Assembly: GCF_947623445.1 (NCBI RefSeq) | Contig: NC_135247.1 | Span: forward strand, 312,501 to 376,500 | Length of the DNA stretch: 64,000 nucleotides | Origin: Clavelina lepadiformis | Taxonomy: Eukaryota > Chordata > Ascidiacea > Aplousobranchia > Clavelinidae | Reading direction: 5' to 3' | Shown: one piece after another, positions 12,140-24,366 of the stretch | Numbering within the stretch: the stretch's first letter is position 1 | Layout: each line of letters begins with the position of its first letter | The notes under the pieces: model-generated | Told to the model about the DNA's origin: nothing | Databases searched by the model: none | What the model saw: the letters and a program-made list of their open reading frames with translations, nothing else | Position numbers and translations under genes: made by a program

Positions 12140-12729
12140 CTTTACTTTAACAAACGAAGCTCACTGTTTCAAACGATCAAGGTTAAACTGATGTGAAAAT
12201 ACTGTAGCTTAAACAATGGTCGCTTGTGATTCATAATGTCTTCTACAAATACCCCGTGGCAAATTCCTTGCTAATCTGCCCACTTATTTTTCAAAACATT
12301 ATTATTTGAATGCCAGGTAATCTTGGAACATGAGAAGAAATGCAGTAGAGCTTGCAATACATGTCTCAGGTATGAGGCAATATTACCACAACCATAACAC
12401 AAATTTCATAATCTGGACACAAAACATTTCAGTGAGGCGCTCGACTATTCCAGCTGGTTTTGTCAGAAACAAATATTTGTAACTTTCAAGTTCGTAATCA
12501 CGTGATTGCTAAACTAAATCTTCACAATCGTGGAAATGTGACGCAGTTGGTTCTGATTCGTTCCCGCTCAAAAATATGGAACATTTTGTAAATCTCTTCA
12601 TTCAACTGTTGTTAAATATAGTCGATTATAGATTAATAGAAAAGGTACGCAAAAAAGTTGGTTTAAGCTATTTTACAGTTTAACTGAAGTTACCGTTGGA
12701 TTTAAGTTAGGCTTAGCTTACTAGGCCTG

Positions 12730-12830
12730 CATGTTGTAAAATTTAAGTTAGGTTAAAAATGAACTGTCCAAATGAGATTTGAACGCACGACTTTCCTGGG
12801 AAATAACGATCATTATTTTCAAAAGACGCC
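12730..12830 (-). repeat. tRNA-related SINE-like repeat, copy 1
   Basis: Read on the minus strand it contains GTGCGTTCAAATCTC, which resembles a tRNA-type promoter B box, followed by TAACCTAACTTAAATTTTAC. The same order (GTGCGTTCGAAGC, then TTAACCTAACTTAAATG) recurs at 31837-31925. The two copies align over about 80 bp with clear divergence. The 5' limit and any target-site duplication could not be fixed. Confidence 0.55.
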
Positions 12831-13093
12831 TGAATGGCAAAAAGCGAAAGAACGAGGCGAATGACGCTTTTCTTTGACCTCAACTGTGCGGGCACGCTTG
12901 ACTAGTCACGCGTGAGATGTCGATTTTGTTTGGTTTAGATACGAGCAAGTATTTGCAGAACGTGTTGCCTGATGCGACGCAAATTTACCGTGAGTCATTG
13001 AAGCAAACTCTTCATAAAGTTGATATTGCTGCAGGTTTCTAGGCTTAAAAATAGCTCTAGGTTGTAGACTAAGAAATTTTCAAATATAAAATC

Positions 13094-15426
13094 ATGAGTG
13101 TTCTTCTCGGGCAAGAATTTCCAAACTTTGATGTCGACACTACAACCGGCAAATACAAGATCCATGAATTTATTGCAGGATCGTAAGTTAAACTCTTTTT
13201 CTTCTTTTATTCACATCTTTTAACAAAGTACAAGATAATAGGAGAACAAGTCACAGTCAATTGAGCTATAGTTTTATAACTAAACTTAGGCTAGGCTTAT
13301 ATTTCTGTATTTTCTCTGCGGTGTTTACCTGTTTATGTACGCTTTGCCATAATAACTGATATAGACCTACTACATGTGTTTATTTAATGAAAGAATTTTT
13401 AAAAACATAATAATTTGTGAACTCTTAAGACAGCTTGCAAACCGTTTTATGGGTTGTCAGATGCTTTACAACGTGCCCTATCTACACAATAGTGCGTTGC
13501 GTGGGCGCCATTGTTCTGAATAGAAATACTAACGAATCTGCTGGACTCAGCATGACACTGCAAATTTCAAAAAGTTTTTGTGTTTCATTTTTCTCCTGTT
13601 TTTGCTTGAATTGCTGCGGAAAAAGCAACTTTAAAATGATGTTACATGACATAGTGCATTTTTATCAGAAATATTGGATTTTAATGGGGAAAACTTAATG
13701 AAACAATGGACCCCTTTCTGTTGCTTTTGCCATGAATTCAATTTGTCCCAACTGGAAAGTAGAAGTTTTCAATGAGAAATTGTAGAAACCAAACTACAAA
13801 GATCCAAATTTTGGCGTTATGACGTGCACTGAAGCCATAATTCTTCGTTTATTTATTATAAACTGGCATGGAAATAAAAAAGTTTGGTGTGCACGTTGAT
13901 GAATTTTGTGTGTGCAGGTGTCACACTTTCCACTATGGCTATTTGTGTTCTTAGCATGAAGTAATTGTGTCCTGGCCAACTCAAACAGTTTGTAATTTAT
14001 GTGTGATACAGTACAAGGCAATATTAAGTCAAAACATTTGTTGAAGTTGAAGCCTGATATAAGCACAAGATTGCAAGGATCACATCAGGATGTTGATAAC
14101 TTTGCAGATGGGCGATCCTCTTCTCGCATCCGGCTGACTACACTCCAGTCTGCACGACAGAGCTCGGAAGAGCAGCAGAACTCGCTCCGGAGTTCAAGAA
14201 ACGTGGAGTTAAGATGATCGGTTTCTCCATAGATTCAGTCGAAGATCACAAGGGATGGATTAAGGTGAGGTTAAATTTTAAAGATTTGTTCATTGTTTTT
14301 GTCGTGATTCAGTGGAATTGTATCACCTGTTGCACTTGTGATCCACGAGTAGCACGCCGATGATGTTTGGCTTATCTCTGCAGGATTAGGTGATCAGGAT
14401 CAGGAATTAAAACTTGCCGTAGCATTGTATCATACTATCATTTTATGTCAGTTCACATTTTACAATAATCTACGCGCATTATGTTGTGTTTGCTCCAGGA
14501 CATCCAAGCGTACAGCAAAGTGAATGACTTTCCATATCCGTTGATTGCTGGCACTCGTCAAATGGCGAAGGATCTCGGAATGTTGGACCCTGACGAGCTC
14601 GACAAGAAGGGAATGCCACTGACAGCTCGCTGTGTGAGTGTTGAGTGCGAGAGTCCGAATCACTAAAGTTTTGTTGTCTCTTGATTTTATACCTTGCAGG
14701 TGTTTATTATTGGCCCCGACAAGAAACTCAAACTGTCCCTTCTCTATCCTGCCACGACTGGAAGGAATTTTGAGTGAGTTTTTCATGTTGACAGCGTTGG
14801 TGATAATTTATGCCAGTCAGTGTAAGAGATATTGTTTTGTGCAGCACACCAGCACAGGCATGAGCTAGATGGCTGCTTTTAGTTAAACAGGAAACGTTGC
14901 GTGAGTTTCCTGTAGACAATGTCGTGACAGAATTGGTGGCAATATTAGAACTGCCCTTTACACTATCGTGCCTGTAGGTCTAAGATTATCTGCTAAATAT
15001 TTGCTGGATCGAGGCCAATCCCATGTACTGTCCACCTGCATTTGCTGGTACCAGTCAGTCATATCGCTGTGTGTGGTCACTCTCTTTCATTTTGAATTTG
15101 TATTTTCTTTTTCAGTGAAATACTTCGAATCATTGACTCTTTGCAACTGACTGCCAATTACAAAGTTGCAACACCAGCCGATTGGAAGGTAAATAAAAAG
15201 TTTGCATTAACTGGTCATTGCATGGCTAGAAATCTTTTTATTTTAAAACAAACCCGCTTTAATTTTGCAACAACCAACTTTCACCTTGCAGAGCGGGGAC
15301 AGATGCATGGTCGTGCCTTCTCTCTCTGACGAAGAGGCAAAAGCAAGATTCCCGAAAGGATTTGATACTTCCCAAGTCCCATCCGGGAAGTCTTACATCC
15401 GTCTCACACCCGACCCGTCCAAGTAG
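13094..15426 (+). CDS. PRDX6: peroxiredoxin 6 (1-Cys peroxiredoxin)
   Basis: Thiol peroxidase that reduces hydrogen peroxide and phospholipid hydroperoxides; mammalian family members also have a phospholipase A2 activity. Six exons: 13094-13182, 14108-14264, 14499-14633, 14700-14773, 15116-15188 and 15292-15426, all GT-AG and phase-consistent, giving 220 aa (human 224). The start is [17 protein letters not shown]. The catalytic motif is [14 protein letters not shown] with the peroxidatic Cys. Family hallmarks follow: [67 protein letters not shown] and [17 protein letters not shown]. The end is [11 protein letters not shown]. The lipase motif GxSxG is not evident: the site reads GFSIDS, with no GxSxG around a serine near residue 32 (ILFSHP). 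Cytosolic location is expected. A poly(A) signal AATAAA lies at 15603-15608. Confidence 0.97.
14888..14912 (+). other. short perfect hairpin inside a PRDX6 intron
   Basis: CAGGAAAC (14888-14895) and GTTTCCTG (14905-14912) pair perfectly around a 9-nt loop, in the intron between exons 4 and 5. The trinucleotide ACA follows a few bases later. This is too small to call an H/ACA RNA. Confidence 0.3.
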
Positions 15427-15602
15427 AGACTATTCCCAGACCACATCCCCATCGAATATATCATGAACTTCATAATTAACCGCAACTTATAGCATCACCA
15501 GTTAATCGCGTAACACGTTTTTTCTACATATTATGATACTATTAATCATGTGTAACTTTATCGCAGTGTGCCTTGTTTAAGTGCAGTCGAGTTCATCCCA
15601 TC

Positions 15603-15608
15603 AATAAA
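15603..15608 (+). terminator. poly(A) signal of PRDX6
   Basis: AATAAA about 175 bp after the PRDX6 stop, with no other gene in between. Confidence 0.7.
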
Positions 15609-16062
15609 GCGCTAACCTTGGCCGCAATATGCCGGATTGTGTTTCACTGAAAGCCTCGGAATGCCTACGTGCAAATTTCTCAATCGCCGAACCACGTTGT
15701 CTTAGGTTTGTTCAAGTAGTCAGCACTTTACCGCCTGGAGCAAACAAACCCGTCCAATTAAAGTCGTGTTTACTCGATAAATATTTGAGCACTCACTTGA
15801 CTGTTGTAATCAGAAATGCGTTCGAGAACTCTCTGATGATATTTCTTCAAAATAAATTGAATGCTACTGGCAAAAAAACAAGGAAAAATTTTAATTGTTT
15901 GCTGCAAGTTTTTAAAAGATACTGCCCTTTTTAAAACCATTTGACAGCAATTATGACGTCATTACAGTTTGTTTCGTCATACTAATTTACTTGTAGCTAT
16001 TGACAACCGAAAAAGATGTTGCTTTGGCCATTTTTTGCTGCAAGATTTTTCTGCTGCTGGTT

Positions 16063-17217
16063 ATGATGAACTTCCAGTCGCAATCTGGCGAAGCTGAAAA
16101 CTGTTGGCTGACTTCGTCTGCAATGAACGTGCAGAGCACAAAGTGTCCATGTCCACCAATACTAGACTTGGTGAGCCAGCCTGGTACCGGCGACATTGTA
16201 AGAAACTTACCGACTGCTAGCACCAACAAACCTTCACTGCAATGGAACCATGGAAATACGCCATACGCAGATCACGGTTTCTCTTGGAATGGTGGACTTC
16301 AAGGCTACGGCATGCAGCATTACAGCTCTCCAGCCAACTGTATGTCGTCCCCTTTTCTTCGGTATTCCTTACCGCCATCTGCAGGAATAACCCAGTACGG
16401 CTGCTCCCCATTCAACCAGGTTAATTCAAGTTTCATTGAAGGTGGGATATCGTACGTTTCCAGCTCCGTGCGTCCTTTAGCGTTGGAAATATCAGCAAAT
16501 AATCACGTACTTGGCGGCAGTCTTGAGACTTACAAAGAAACAGAGTTCGAAGAAGACTTCGATTTGCAAGATTTAGGTTTCTGTCTCACTCCGATTGAAG
16601 CTGATTATGACAAGATTCAGGGAAATTACGAAGAACTGAAACACTTGTTGCGGCCAATCAGGAGAAAGAAGGGCCGAGCCAGCGTGCAAGGTTACATGAA
16701 ACAGAAAAACATCGTTGCGAAAACTTTGCGCTTTTTGAACGAAAAGTGGGATTGTGTCTCCGCAAGCAAGGATTATGGTCACGGCAGACCAACACGCCAC
16801 CTCACACCTGAACGCGTTGATCCATGCACAGTGACAGAAACCAGGTGTTTAGGTGCCAGCCTGCTCAACAAATGCGCGCAGAAAGGCGGAATGTCGTATC
16901 GAATGTCTGTGGCATTTCGTCATCAAAAATGGCGCCATCGTTGCGGATCCGGAAGCGCCACGTTTTCGGGCCACGAATGCCGACAAAAACCTTCAAATCT
17001 GACTTACTTGTGTGGCGTTGGGGGGGAGACGCCAAACAAGTGGCAGCTCTATCAGAAACACATCCTGGGAAAGAGTGCAGTAAAACACATGAGAGAAGAG
17101 AAACAAACGAAGAAGTTGATCAAGGTTCTATGCAGCAGCCCTCAGAGGACGCTGAGATACAACAATGCATTGAACGGTGAAAACGGAGATAATTGTGCTT
17201 CGCTAAAAGTTCAATGA
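16063..17217 (+). CDS. unrecognised intron-free protein, 384 aa
   Basis: One uninterrupted reading frame, far longer than chance in this sequence. It is open further upstream to 15997, where TTTACTTGTAG could be a splice acceptor, so an upstream exon is possible; the first ATG is at 16063 (MMNFQSQSGEAENCW). Residues about 20-150 are rich in Ser, Pro, Gly, Asn and Tyr and look disordered (YADHGFSWNGGLQGYGMQHY). Around 170-195 is an acidic patch, ETEFEEDFDLQDLGF. From about 215 on the protein is strongly basic: LRPIRRKKGRASVQGYMKQK, KTLRFLNEKWDC and FRHQKWRHRCGSGS, with scattered Cys and His. A nucleic-acid-binding role is imaginable but not supported by a known domain. A poly(A)-type AATAAA lies near 17350. 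It is probably a lineage-restricted gene. Confidence 0.7.
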   Translation: MMNFQSQSGEAENCWLTSSAMNVQSTKCPCPPILDLVSQPGTGDIVRNLPTASTNKPSLQWNHGNTPYADHGFSWNGGLQGYGMQHYSSPANCMSSPFLRYSLPPSAGITQYGCSPFNQVNSSFIEGGISYVSSSVRPLALEISANNHVLGGSLETYKETEFEEDFDLQDLGFCLTPIEADYDKIQGNYEELKHLLRPIRRKKGRASVQGYMKQKNIVAKTLRFLNEKWDCVSASKDYGHGRPTRHLTPERVDPCTVTETRCLGASLLNKCAQKGGMSYRMSVAFRHQKWRHRCGSGSATFSGHECRQKPSNLTYLCGVGGETPNKWQLYQKHILGKSAVKHMREEKQTKKLIKVLCSSPQRTLRYNNALNGENGDNCASLKVQ

Positions 17218-17359
17218 ATTGTCCGAGTTTCATCTTTTGCACAAACCATGAAAAACTTCTCCTTAGACCTGTCGCTTTGCACATTTCTTCCCGCAAAGCA
17301 TGTTTTCGACTGTTTTTTTTATTTTATTGATTACGCAATCATTTTTGACCAATAAAACA

Positions 17360-20300
17360 GTAGCAAGAACCATGGTTAAATAACTACAAATACTTGAGAA
17401 AAATGAAATAGAAAATTATCTCAAGAGGTAGCTTTAATTTATTGACAGAAAGTTGAGCTTGCTACTTCAGGTTTAGGTGGAGATATTTAAAGTTGCTTTG
17501 CTCAAGTTTGCCAGGGAACAACAAAAGCAATAGTGACTTAACATTCACGTGCATTCAAATATCTATAATGTACTTAGTGACGTAATAGAGTAGTAGACAG
17601 TGGTGTAATAACTATGAAATGAACTGCAGCCAAACTAAATAGGCCAAGATTGTTGTTGTTGTCGGCAATTTTTGTTTTGACTGGTGAAGAACTTCGAGCA
17701 AAAATCGCGACTTTCGCAACGACAACAACCAGCGAGTCCACGTGAAAGGATGATGCTGTGCTTAATAAAAGATAAATTATTAAAGACACCAAATTAGTTT
17801 AAGAAGATTGCGATGGAGCGAGCGAAATTGCCCACTTGATTGGTTAGCCCTGTTTAGCTCATGTGTGGGTAGCCACGTTAAGAAACATAGAAAAACTTGT
17901 GACGTGGCGCCTGATTCACCGCCAAGGAGATCCCAGACAATGAAAATAACTAAATTTGTTTAGTTAATGATTTACCGGTGACATCTCTGTCAGTGAATAG
18001 TAAGCAATTTTGTTCAAACCACTTTAAAACTTGGCGCGAAACAGAAGTGGAATGACCGATGCACTGGTGCCCGGGTCATCAAGGTTTTGTTTTTCACCAA
18101 ACACAAAACGAGTCGATGATTTGAAGCCCCGATAAAAGTTTTTAAACGAAACCCGAAGCCACTAAGCGATGTCCTGGAGATCGATGTCTTGTCAATCACC
18201 TCCGTCATCATCCTGTAATTCCCGCAACCATTGTTGGGTCATAATTGCATCTTTCGACGCAAAGAAGTGGAACGAATCTCGAAATAGTCTCATTGGTCCA
18301 CAAGCGTTCTTCAACTATAGTTATAACCTGACACGAAAGGAGAACTATTGAAGACGTCTTTCCTCTTGTTGTGAGTTGCTAAGCAACCGCGTCAGTGCTT
18401 TATTCGGTTTGTTCAAATCTTTCCACCTTGAGCGAGTTTATTTTTGGCGAAATTCTATTTTGAGAGGGGCCAGTTTAAATATATCTCAGGGCTGAAAGTC
18501 TAAATTCGAAATAATAAGTTGAACAACACAGCCGTGAATTAACGTCGATGTCACGTCGTCAAACAAGCCGTCTGTGATTGTGACATCACTACGTTTCCCG
18601 GCAGCGTTTTTTTACCTCATAATTTCCGTTTATCGCCGCATAATTGCTGGTTATTACCTGGTCATACGCTGTTAATCGCGTCTTGGTGAATGGATCCTGC
18701 TCAAATCTAAATAATCAGCGATTAAACTTAAACAGTCGATGACGATGACGTATGTGTCTTCCATACAAAGCTTGTAGGTAACAATCTAATTATGACTTCA
18801 CAATGATATAATTGACTTGAACTAGCTCAGCACCGATGTAGATATTTATATGAACCAGTCAGGGTGAAAATCGCTGGTTTTATATTTTTAAATTCAACCC
18901 TTTAGAACGGGTTCTTATTCATCGGTTGCTAAATATACCACAACAACTTTTGCATTTGGATGATCGTCACATTTCACTGCACGTTCAACTCAATCGTGAC
19001 GTCATAATACGTTATGTGACAGCACAACCATGGTTAAAATTGAAATATTGGTCGTGTGCAACATAATGGCGCTTCTGCTTGGTGATTGTATATTGGTCAT
19101 TGTTAAGAAATTCCTGTTTATAAAAATAGTCAAAATTTCCTGCGTTTATCAATTTTCTTATAATAACAGCGACGTAGTTTGGCGAGGACAATCTTAGAAT
19201 GTGTAAAAGTTTCGTTCTCCAAGAAAATTCTGCTGAATGGGCCGAGTTGCTTTGGCTTTGACAATTTCCTGTCTGTGCTTTGTTCAAATCAGAGCGATAG
19301 TTGTTCAAGTTTTATAAAAAAATTTGCTTTCGTTCTCATGTGGTGACCCCGAAACGACTTTCTCAGTTTTAAAATAAGAGTTAATCATGTCAACTTTGAC
19401 GTCATTACCTTGTTTGCAGTGAATGTTCGTTTATTACCGCATAATTAAGTTGCAAAGAAATAGAAGTTGGACGACTATTGAAGGGTTAACTTCCATATTT
19501 GGCTGCACACTTTCTTTCTGTCTTATTCACACAAAAACAAATATGGCATTCGATGACTTACACGTGAAGGCTTGTTACGTCATAATGGTGATGGCCCCTG
19601 ATAAGCTCACAGATGTTTTCTGTCGTGTTCTTGTTCGATAAGTTAAGTTAATAAACTGGTCAATTTGCAAGTCCATTGCTTGGAAGTAGATTTATGATTG
19701 AAGAAGTGTTCGTGTAAAAACCAGGAGAAGCTTAATTGCTCGCTGCACGCTCGGCTGCAGGTTGTGGCGCTGCAGGAACCGAAAATTTTCTTTGTTGAGC
19801 CATTTTGTTCTTTGTTTGTCATCAATGGAAGACGCGTGATTCATACAGTTTCACCGACGACGACTCTTGTTATAAAAATAACCTCAGCTGACTCACCCAC
19901 ATGTTCAACCATCCATCATGGGTCGATCCTAATTTCCCAAACCTTTTGTTTTTCAACAAATTCCCTTTTAGTTACATCAGTGACGTCATAAGTGAGTTTG
20001 TACAAAGCGCTTCTAATTCTCGTCAATCCATTCTTGTGACTCACGTGACTTAAAGAAAGCATTGTGATTAAATAAAGCCTTAAACAGACTTGTTGAGAGC
20101 GCTTCAATTCTTAAACTTCGTGTTAAAAAATTATTGGTCGAACTTTTGCTGAAGATCTGTTGCGCGATTGGATGATCTTTTGCTCAACATCATGTTCACT
20201 ATTCGGTAATAGCGCATGATTATGACGCCATAATGGAAAATTATCGCTTTAAGCAGCCACGTCAATTTCCCTTCGGTGTTTATTTTGCGATTTAATTTGC

Positions 20301-21260
20301 TTTCAACGAAACGTTAGAGGCGAGATTTTGTCAAACGACGTTGATTCATCAGATGAAGAAATTCTTTTCAAATTCGAGATTATGCTTTCGCGGTCGGCCG
20401 CCTACGTCGATTGTTACAAAATCCGCCTTTTTACATTTTTCACCGACGGCCTGGATTGTTTTCTATGGATCTTTTTAGAATTATTGTTCGTGATATTTTG
20501 CGAAGTAAAATTTTTCCATAAAGACCTCACAAGTCGTTCAACCACGCTCTGATAATCAACAACATTCACTTCGCCGCTGTATCAACTTTTCCATCTTACA
20601 ACACCAAGGAGGTCGCCTTATCACGTCACTAAGTCTGTTTATTTTGTCACAAAAAAGTTTTAAAAGTGGTCTTGCAAATAAAGTAATCGAAAAAGCTGAA
20701 TTTCTCGTATTTTTACCCTCGTCGATAAAATAAGGGAAGCCTGCTATGAAGGATTTACAAATACGCTCTTGCTGTTATTTATGTGCAGTTATTAAAGTGA
20801 GTTTCTAAATTTAACACAACTGGATCCCCATCCATGCTGCTGGTAACTGGAACTTAGCCGCGCTTAATATAAATCTTTCTCTTAACGACTTGGCTAGTTC
20901 TATGTTGAGTCGTTCATCGATGTTGCTGCTGTTGTGCCAGCTGCCGCATATCGAGTTAATTCACTCAAATAACAACTTGCAAGCCCACAGAGCTATTTTG
21001 GGATGTTTCTTCTCAAAATTGTTTTTGTTAGCTTGTAATCAAAACTTTGTTACGTCATAAACTGTGAAGTTAAAATTTGAAATCTGACTTCTGAAAGCTT
21101 TTCATGGAGCCCAGGTTGAAAATCACGGTTCCAGATTTTCAAATAACTGGCGACTTGATCAAAGAGAGTTTATTTTTTAAGCTTGAAGACAAGGCGCAAT
21201 ATCACAGAAATGTGCTGGGAAGAAGAAACAAAAAATAATTCTGAAAAAATTGTCACAACA
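17360..21260. other. spacer without recognisable genes
   Basis: Only chance-length ORFs on both strands. TGACGTCA words occur near 18996, 19400 and 19979, with many one-mismatch relatives. No transposon ends were recognised. Confidence 0.5.
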
Positions 21261-21346
21261 AGGTACAACCGAGAACAGCAGGGTACAACAAGGTACAGCA
21301 GGGTACAACAGGGTACAGCAGGGTACAGCAGGGTACAACAAGGTAC
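21261..21346. repeat. 10-bp tandem repeat (GGGTACARCA)
   Basis: Eight and a half units in a strict 10-bp register, alternating GGGTACAACA and GGGTACAGCA, with one diverged unit near the start. It lies about 300 bp beyond the 3' end of the RGS gene. Confidence 0.95.
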
Positions 21347-21660
21347 ACTTCACATCGATAAAATGTTCTTTAGAAACGATCGTATAAATATTGCACAGTG
21401 GCATTCGACCTGGCACAGCGCATCGCGTTCGCACGTTCCGTTACTACTCGAATAATAATTCCCCCTTAACCTGGGAGGTCGTTTAAGAGCGGAAAGATTT
21501 CTCCATTCTCTCCTTGCCTACGGCTACTTGGCTAAATTCTATTGTGACGTCATTGAGTCACATTTGTCTCGCCTAACTTAGCGTTGAAACTATTTCGAAG
21601 GTCGCCCGAATGAGGCTAGGAACGCTTCATGTCGGTTCTCCTTAGTGCACCGCCCAAGCA

Positions 21661-24239
21661 TTAAGCCACACTAACTTGGACCGGTATAAAAATGTTGGGG
21701 TCTATGTCGGGAATCGAACCCGAGGATTCTGACTTCGTGCTGTGGGTCTTCTTGAAGCCGAAGGAAAATCGCCTGACGACGACATTTTTTGACGAATGGT
21801 TGTCGCCAGTCGACTCCGTTGCGCTCGGTCCGGTGTTGTTGTTGCCGTTGCTGTTGCTTTTCAAGCTGCTGCCCGTCTTGTGGGGGGAGCCAACTCCCGT
21901 GCTCTTGCTTCCGGCCAAAATCCCCCCAAACATCGACTCGAACGCGTTCTTTTTACAAATCGCTTCTTTGTAGTAATTCGAGTTGATGAAGCGAGGGAAG
22001 GAGTCGTTCTCCATGATCGCGAAGACGTATCGCTGCGCGTTGTCGAAGATGTCGCTCGGAATCTTTTCATCGCTGGTGAACATCAGAGTCACTTGTCGAC
22101 GCGTGATGTAATCGATGTTGATCTGTGATGGATGAAAAAATTGTTTATGTCATAATCACACCAAACAATGAGCATTGTGCGCCAATATTCAAATGCATTG
22201 TTCACTTCGACTGACGTAATATAACCAGCCTAGGGAGGCTTCGACCTTCATTTATTTCAAACCAGGCTCGTGCATTGTCCTACGCGCCCAGCTTTAAACG
22301 TGCCGTGCATAGCTCCTGCCCGCGACACATTGTGACGCAGGGAAGTGATTGTGACGCGTTTTATCGCAGTAAAAGCAGCCAAGTAAACAATGCGAGACGT
22401 CAAAGGATCTATTTTTATCGCAGGATTTTAAACGTTTATCAGAAACAATAAATAATAAAAATCCGGTTGAACCAAAATTAACTCGTGAATTGAAACAAAA
22501 CGAGATCGTAAAACTCTATTTTGGGTTTTCCCCCTCCCAACGAGCCCAGTTTAATGAGGTTTCAGCTGCAGAGCAATGGCTAAATTGTGATGTCATAAAA
22601 TGTGCTATTTACCTGGTGAGGAGCGTTGGGTGAAATATATTGGGAGTAGATCCATCGACCTTCTCGCAGTCGCTGTTCCGCGCTCTTCATCTTCCGGAAT
22701 TTTTCACAAGAAGTCCAGAAGCGGAGATTCTCAGAGCTGTATTCCGACCCCAGAAAATCGTTGAACGCGGTTCGGAATTCTATATTCGAAGAAAATTACA
22801 GATTGAAGATCTATAATCAGATGTCTCATTGTTGAAAACGGAAGCAATCAATTGTATGTTTGTTACGTAATAATAGCACAATATAACGCTTGCCAAACGT
22901 GACAAAGATGGATTCGACAAAGAGCTATTCCAGAATTGTATCGGTTTAACGTCTATGGGTGTCGCTTTATATAGAGACGCTTCATATTCGATGATGTATT
23001 ATTAAACATCCGTTTAAGCGTTGTCGCTGTGTACAAAGAATTAACTCAGCTCCGAGGAACGTTTCGCGCATCGCGATTTTTTATAGCTCGGGTCGACAGA
23101 CGCCCCGGGCTTAATTGCCATTAGCGCGATATTTATAACTCGAAAGATAAAAGCAGCTCTTCGACTGTTTTGCCCAGAGCTTTGGCGACGTGTGTAATTT
23201 CTGATGAAACAAAGGGCTATTTATCACGTCATAATTAAGAGACCCATTGTTAAGGTGTGGAGCTAGACGGCGAATTCCTTTCGCGCACAATTATCGCCAT
23301 GACAACATTATCGACAATTGCCACGACATAATTATCATTGTTTTCAACAGGTCAGACTTTATTCAAAACGCGATTTACTCCAAAAAGATTTGCGGGTCGC
23401 TGGTTACACCTGATCTGCCTGGTCCCAGCAAGCTTCGTTTTACATGATATTGTCGTTACATTGTTACACAACAATGAATATTTTATAAACAAACCATAGC
23501 CCGGCAATTACAAAGGAATAACTCACTTTTATTTTCGAGGGTTTCGGTCAAACTCAGTGGGGAGCTGGACAAAGTGTTTCTTGGTCTGCAAGGAAATTTT
23601 TTTTATTAAGTTTGTTTCAGTTGGACCTCGCGCTGCTGCTGCATTGGTTAAGACTCACCTTCTCATGACTGATGATGAAAATATGCCGGTGCGGTGTCGG
23701 TTCTTCTTGCTCGAGACCAAACTGTCGCCGTAGACTGAGACCGATTTCTCTGATCGCTTTTGGAACTGAAAACAGAAAAGTTTTAGTCAAAATAACTCGC
23801 GAGTACTCTCTTGAACAAAGCGGCCGATGCGATCACTCACCGGCGACGACTTTTCGCGTAATCGGACGAATCCAAACTTTGTCGGACTTTCGTCGGATGA
23901 AAGTCTCGTTTGTTTTCGAAGTTCGGGACTTTCTTTGACGCGCGTCGAGAGCTGAGGATCGCTTTTTGCCAATTTCGATTCTAAAGTCTTTGGTCTTGAA
24001 CTTGACTCGACTTTGACACTGGCGGGTTGGCCACTTCTTCGCTTGAAACTGTCTATCTCTGCTATCTGGCTGGTGGAGCTGTTCTGTCCAGCGTACCAAG
24101 TGGTTCTTCTAGAACTGTCCAGGGCTTCTGTCGACAGCGATAATTTATCCAATGGTAGTTCAGAAGGATGATTTTTTAAAAATCTTTCTTCTTCTCGTTT
24201 AGTTGTCAGTTTTTTATATTTTCCAAATCTGAAAAACAT
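21661..24239 (-). CDS. regulator of G-protein signalling (single RGS domain)
   Basis: GTPase-activating protein for heterotrimeric G-alpha subunits. Exons 24239-23841, 23765-23659, 23585-23527, 22779-22613 and 22122-21661 join in phase to give 397 aa. The first about 180 residues are polar and Ser/Arg-rich (EKSSPFQKRSEKSVSVYGDS). The RGS domain follows: SLTETLENKKFRTAFNDFLG, SEYSSENLRFWTSCEKFRKM, YSQYISPNAPHQINIDYITR and FDNAQRYVFAIMENDSFPRF. These hold the conserved E-N-L-x-F-W contact, INID and the D-x-A-Q motif. The C-terminal tail is low complexity (SLKSNSNGNNNTGPSATEST) then basic (VVVRRFSFGFKK). The layout, with the domain near the C-terminus and no DEP or GGL domain, suggests the R4-like or a related small class. 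The start ATG could instead be part of an acceptor (ATGTTTTTCAG). A TATA-like box at 24326-24334 supports transcription starting just upstream. Confidence 0.93.
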
Positions 24240-24325
24240 CGAAGAAATAATTAATAAACCTGAAACCACTCCTTTCCCTCACACTGTTTGCAAACCAACT
24301 AACAGCGATTCCACCGATCACTCGG

Positions 24326-24366
24326 TTTTATATATCACGTCGGGAAAAAAGCGTTGCGTGACGTCA
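24326..24366 (-). promoter_or_regulatory. putative RGS gene promoter: TATA box plus CRE-type TGACGTCA
   Basis: On the minus strand TATATAAAA (24334-24326) lies about 90 bp upstream of the RGS start codon. A perfect TGACGTCA (24359-24366) lies 25 bp further upstream. CREB/ATF factors bind this palindrome. Because the word is so common in this window, its meaning here is uncertain. Confidence 0.45.

Noticed and set aside
14340-14410. box C/D snoRNA in the second PRDX6 intron (ATGATG motif)
   Set aside because: There is no good box D or terminal stem at a matching distance.
21694-21720. tRNA-like B box (GGTTCGATTCC on the minus strand)
   Set aside because: It is inside the RGS coding exon and encodes GSIPDIDPN; no A box or cloverleaf fits.
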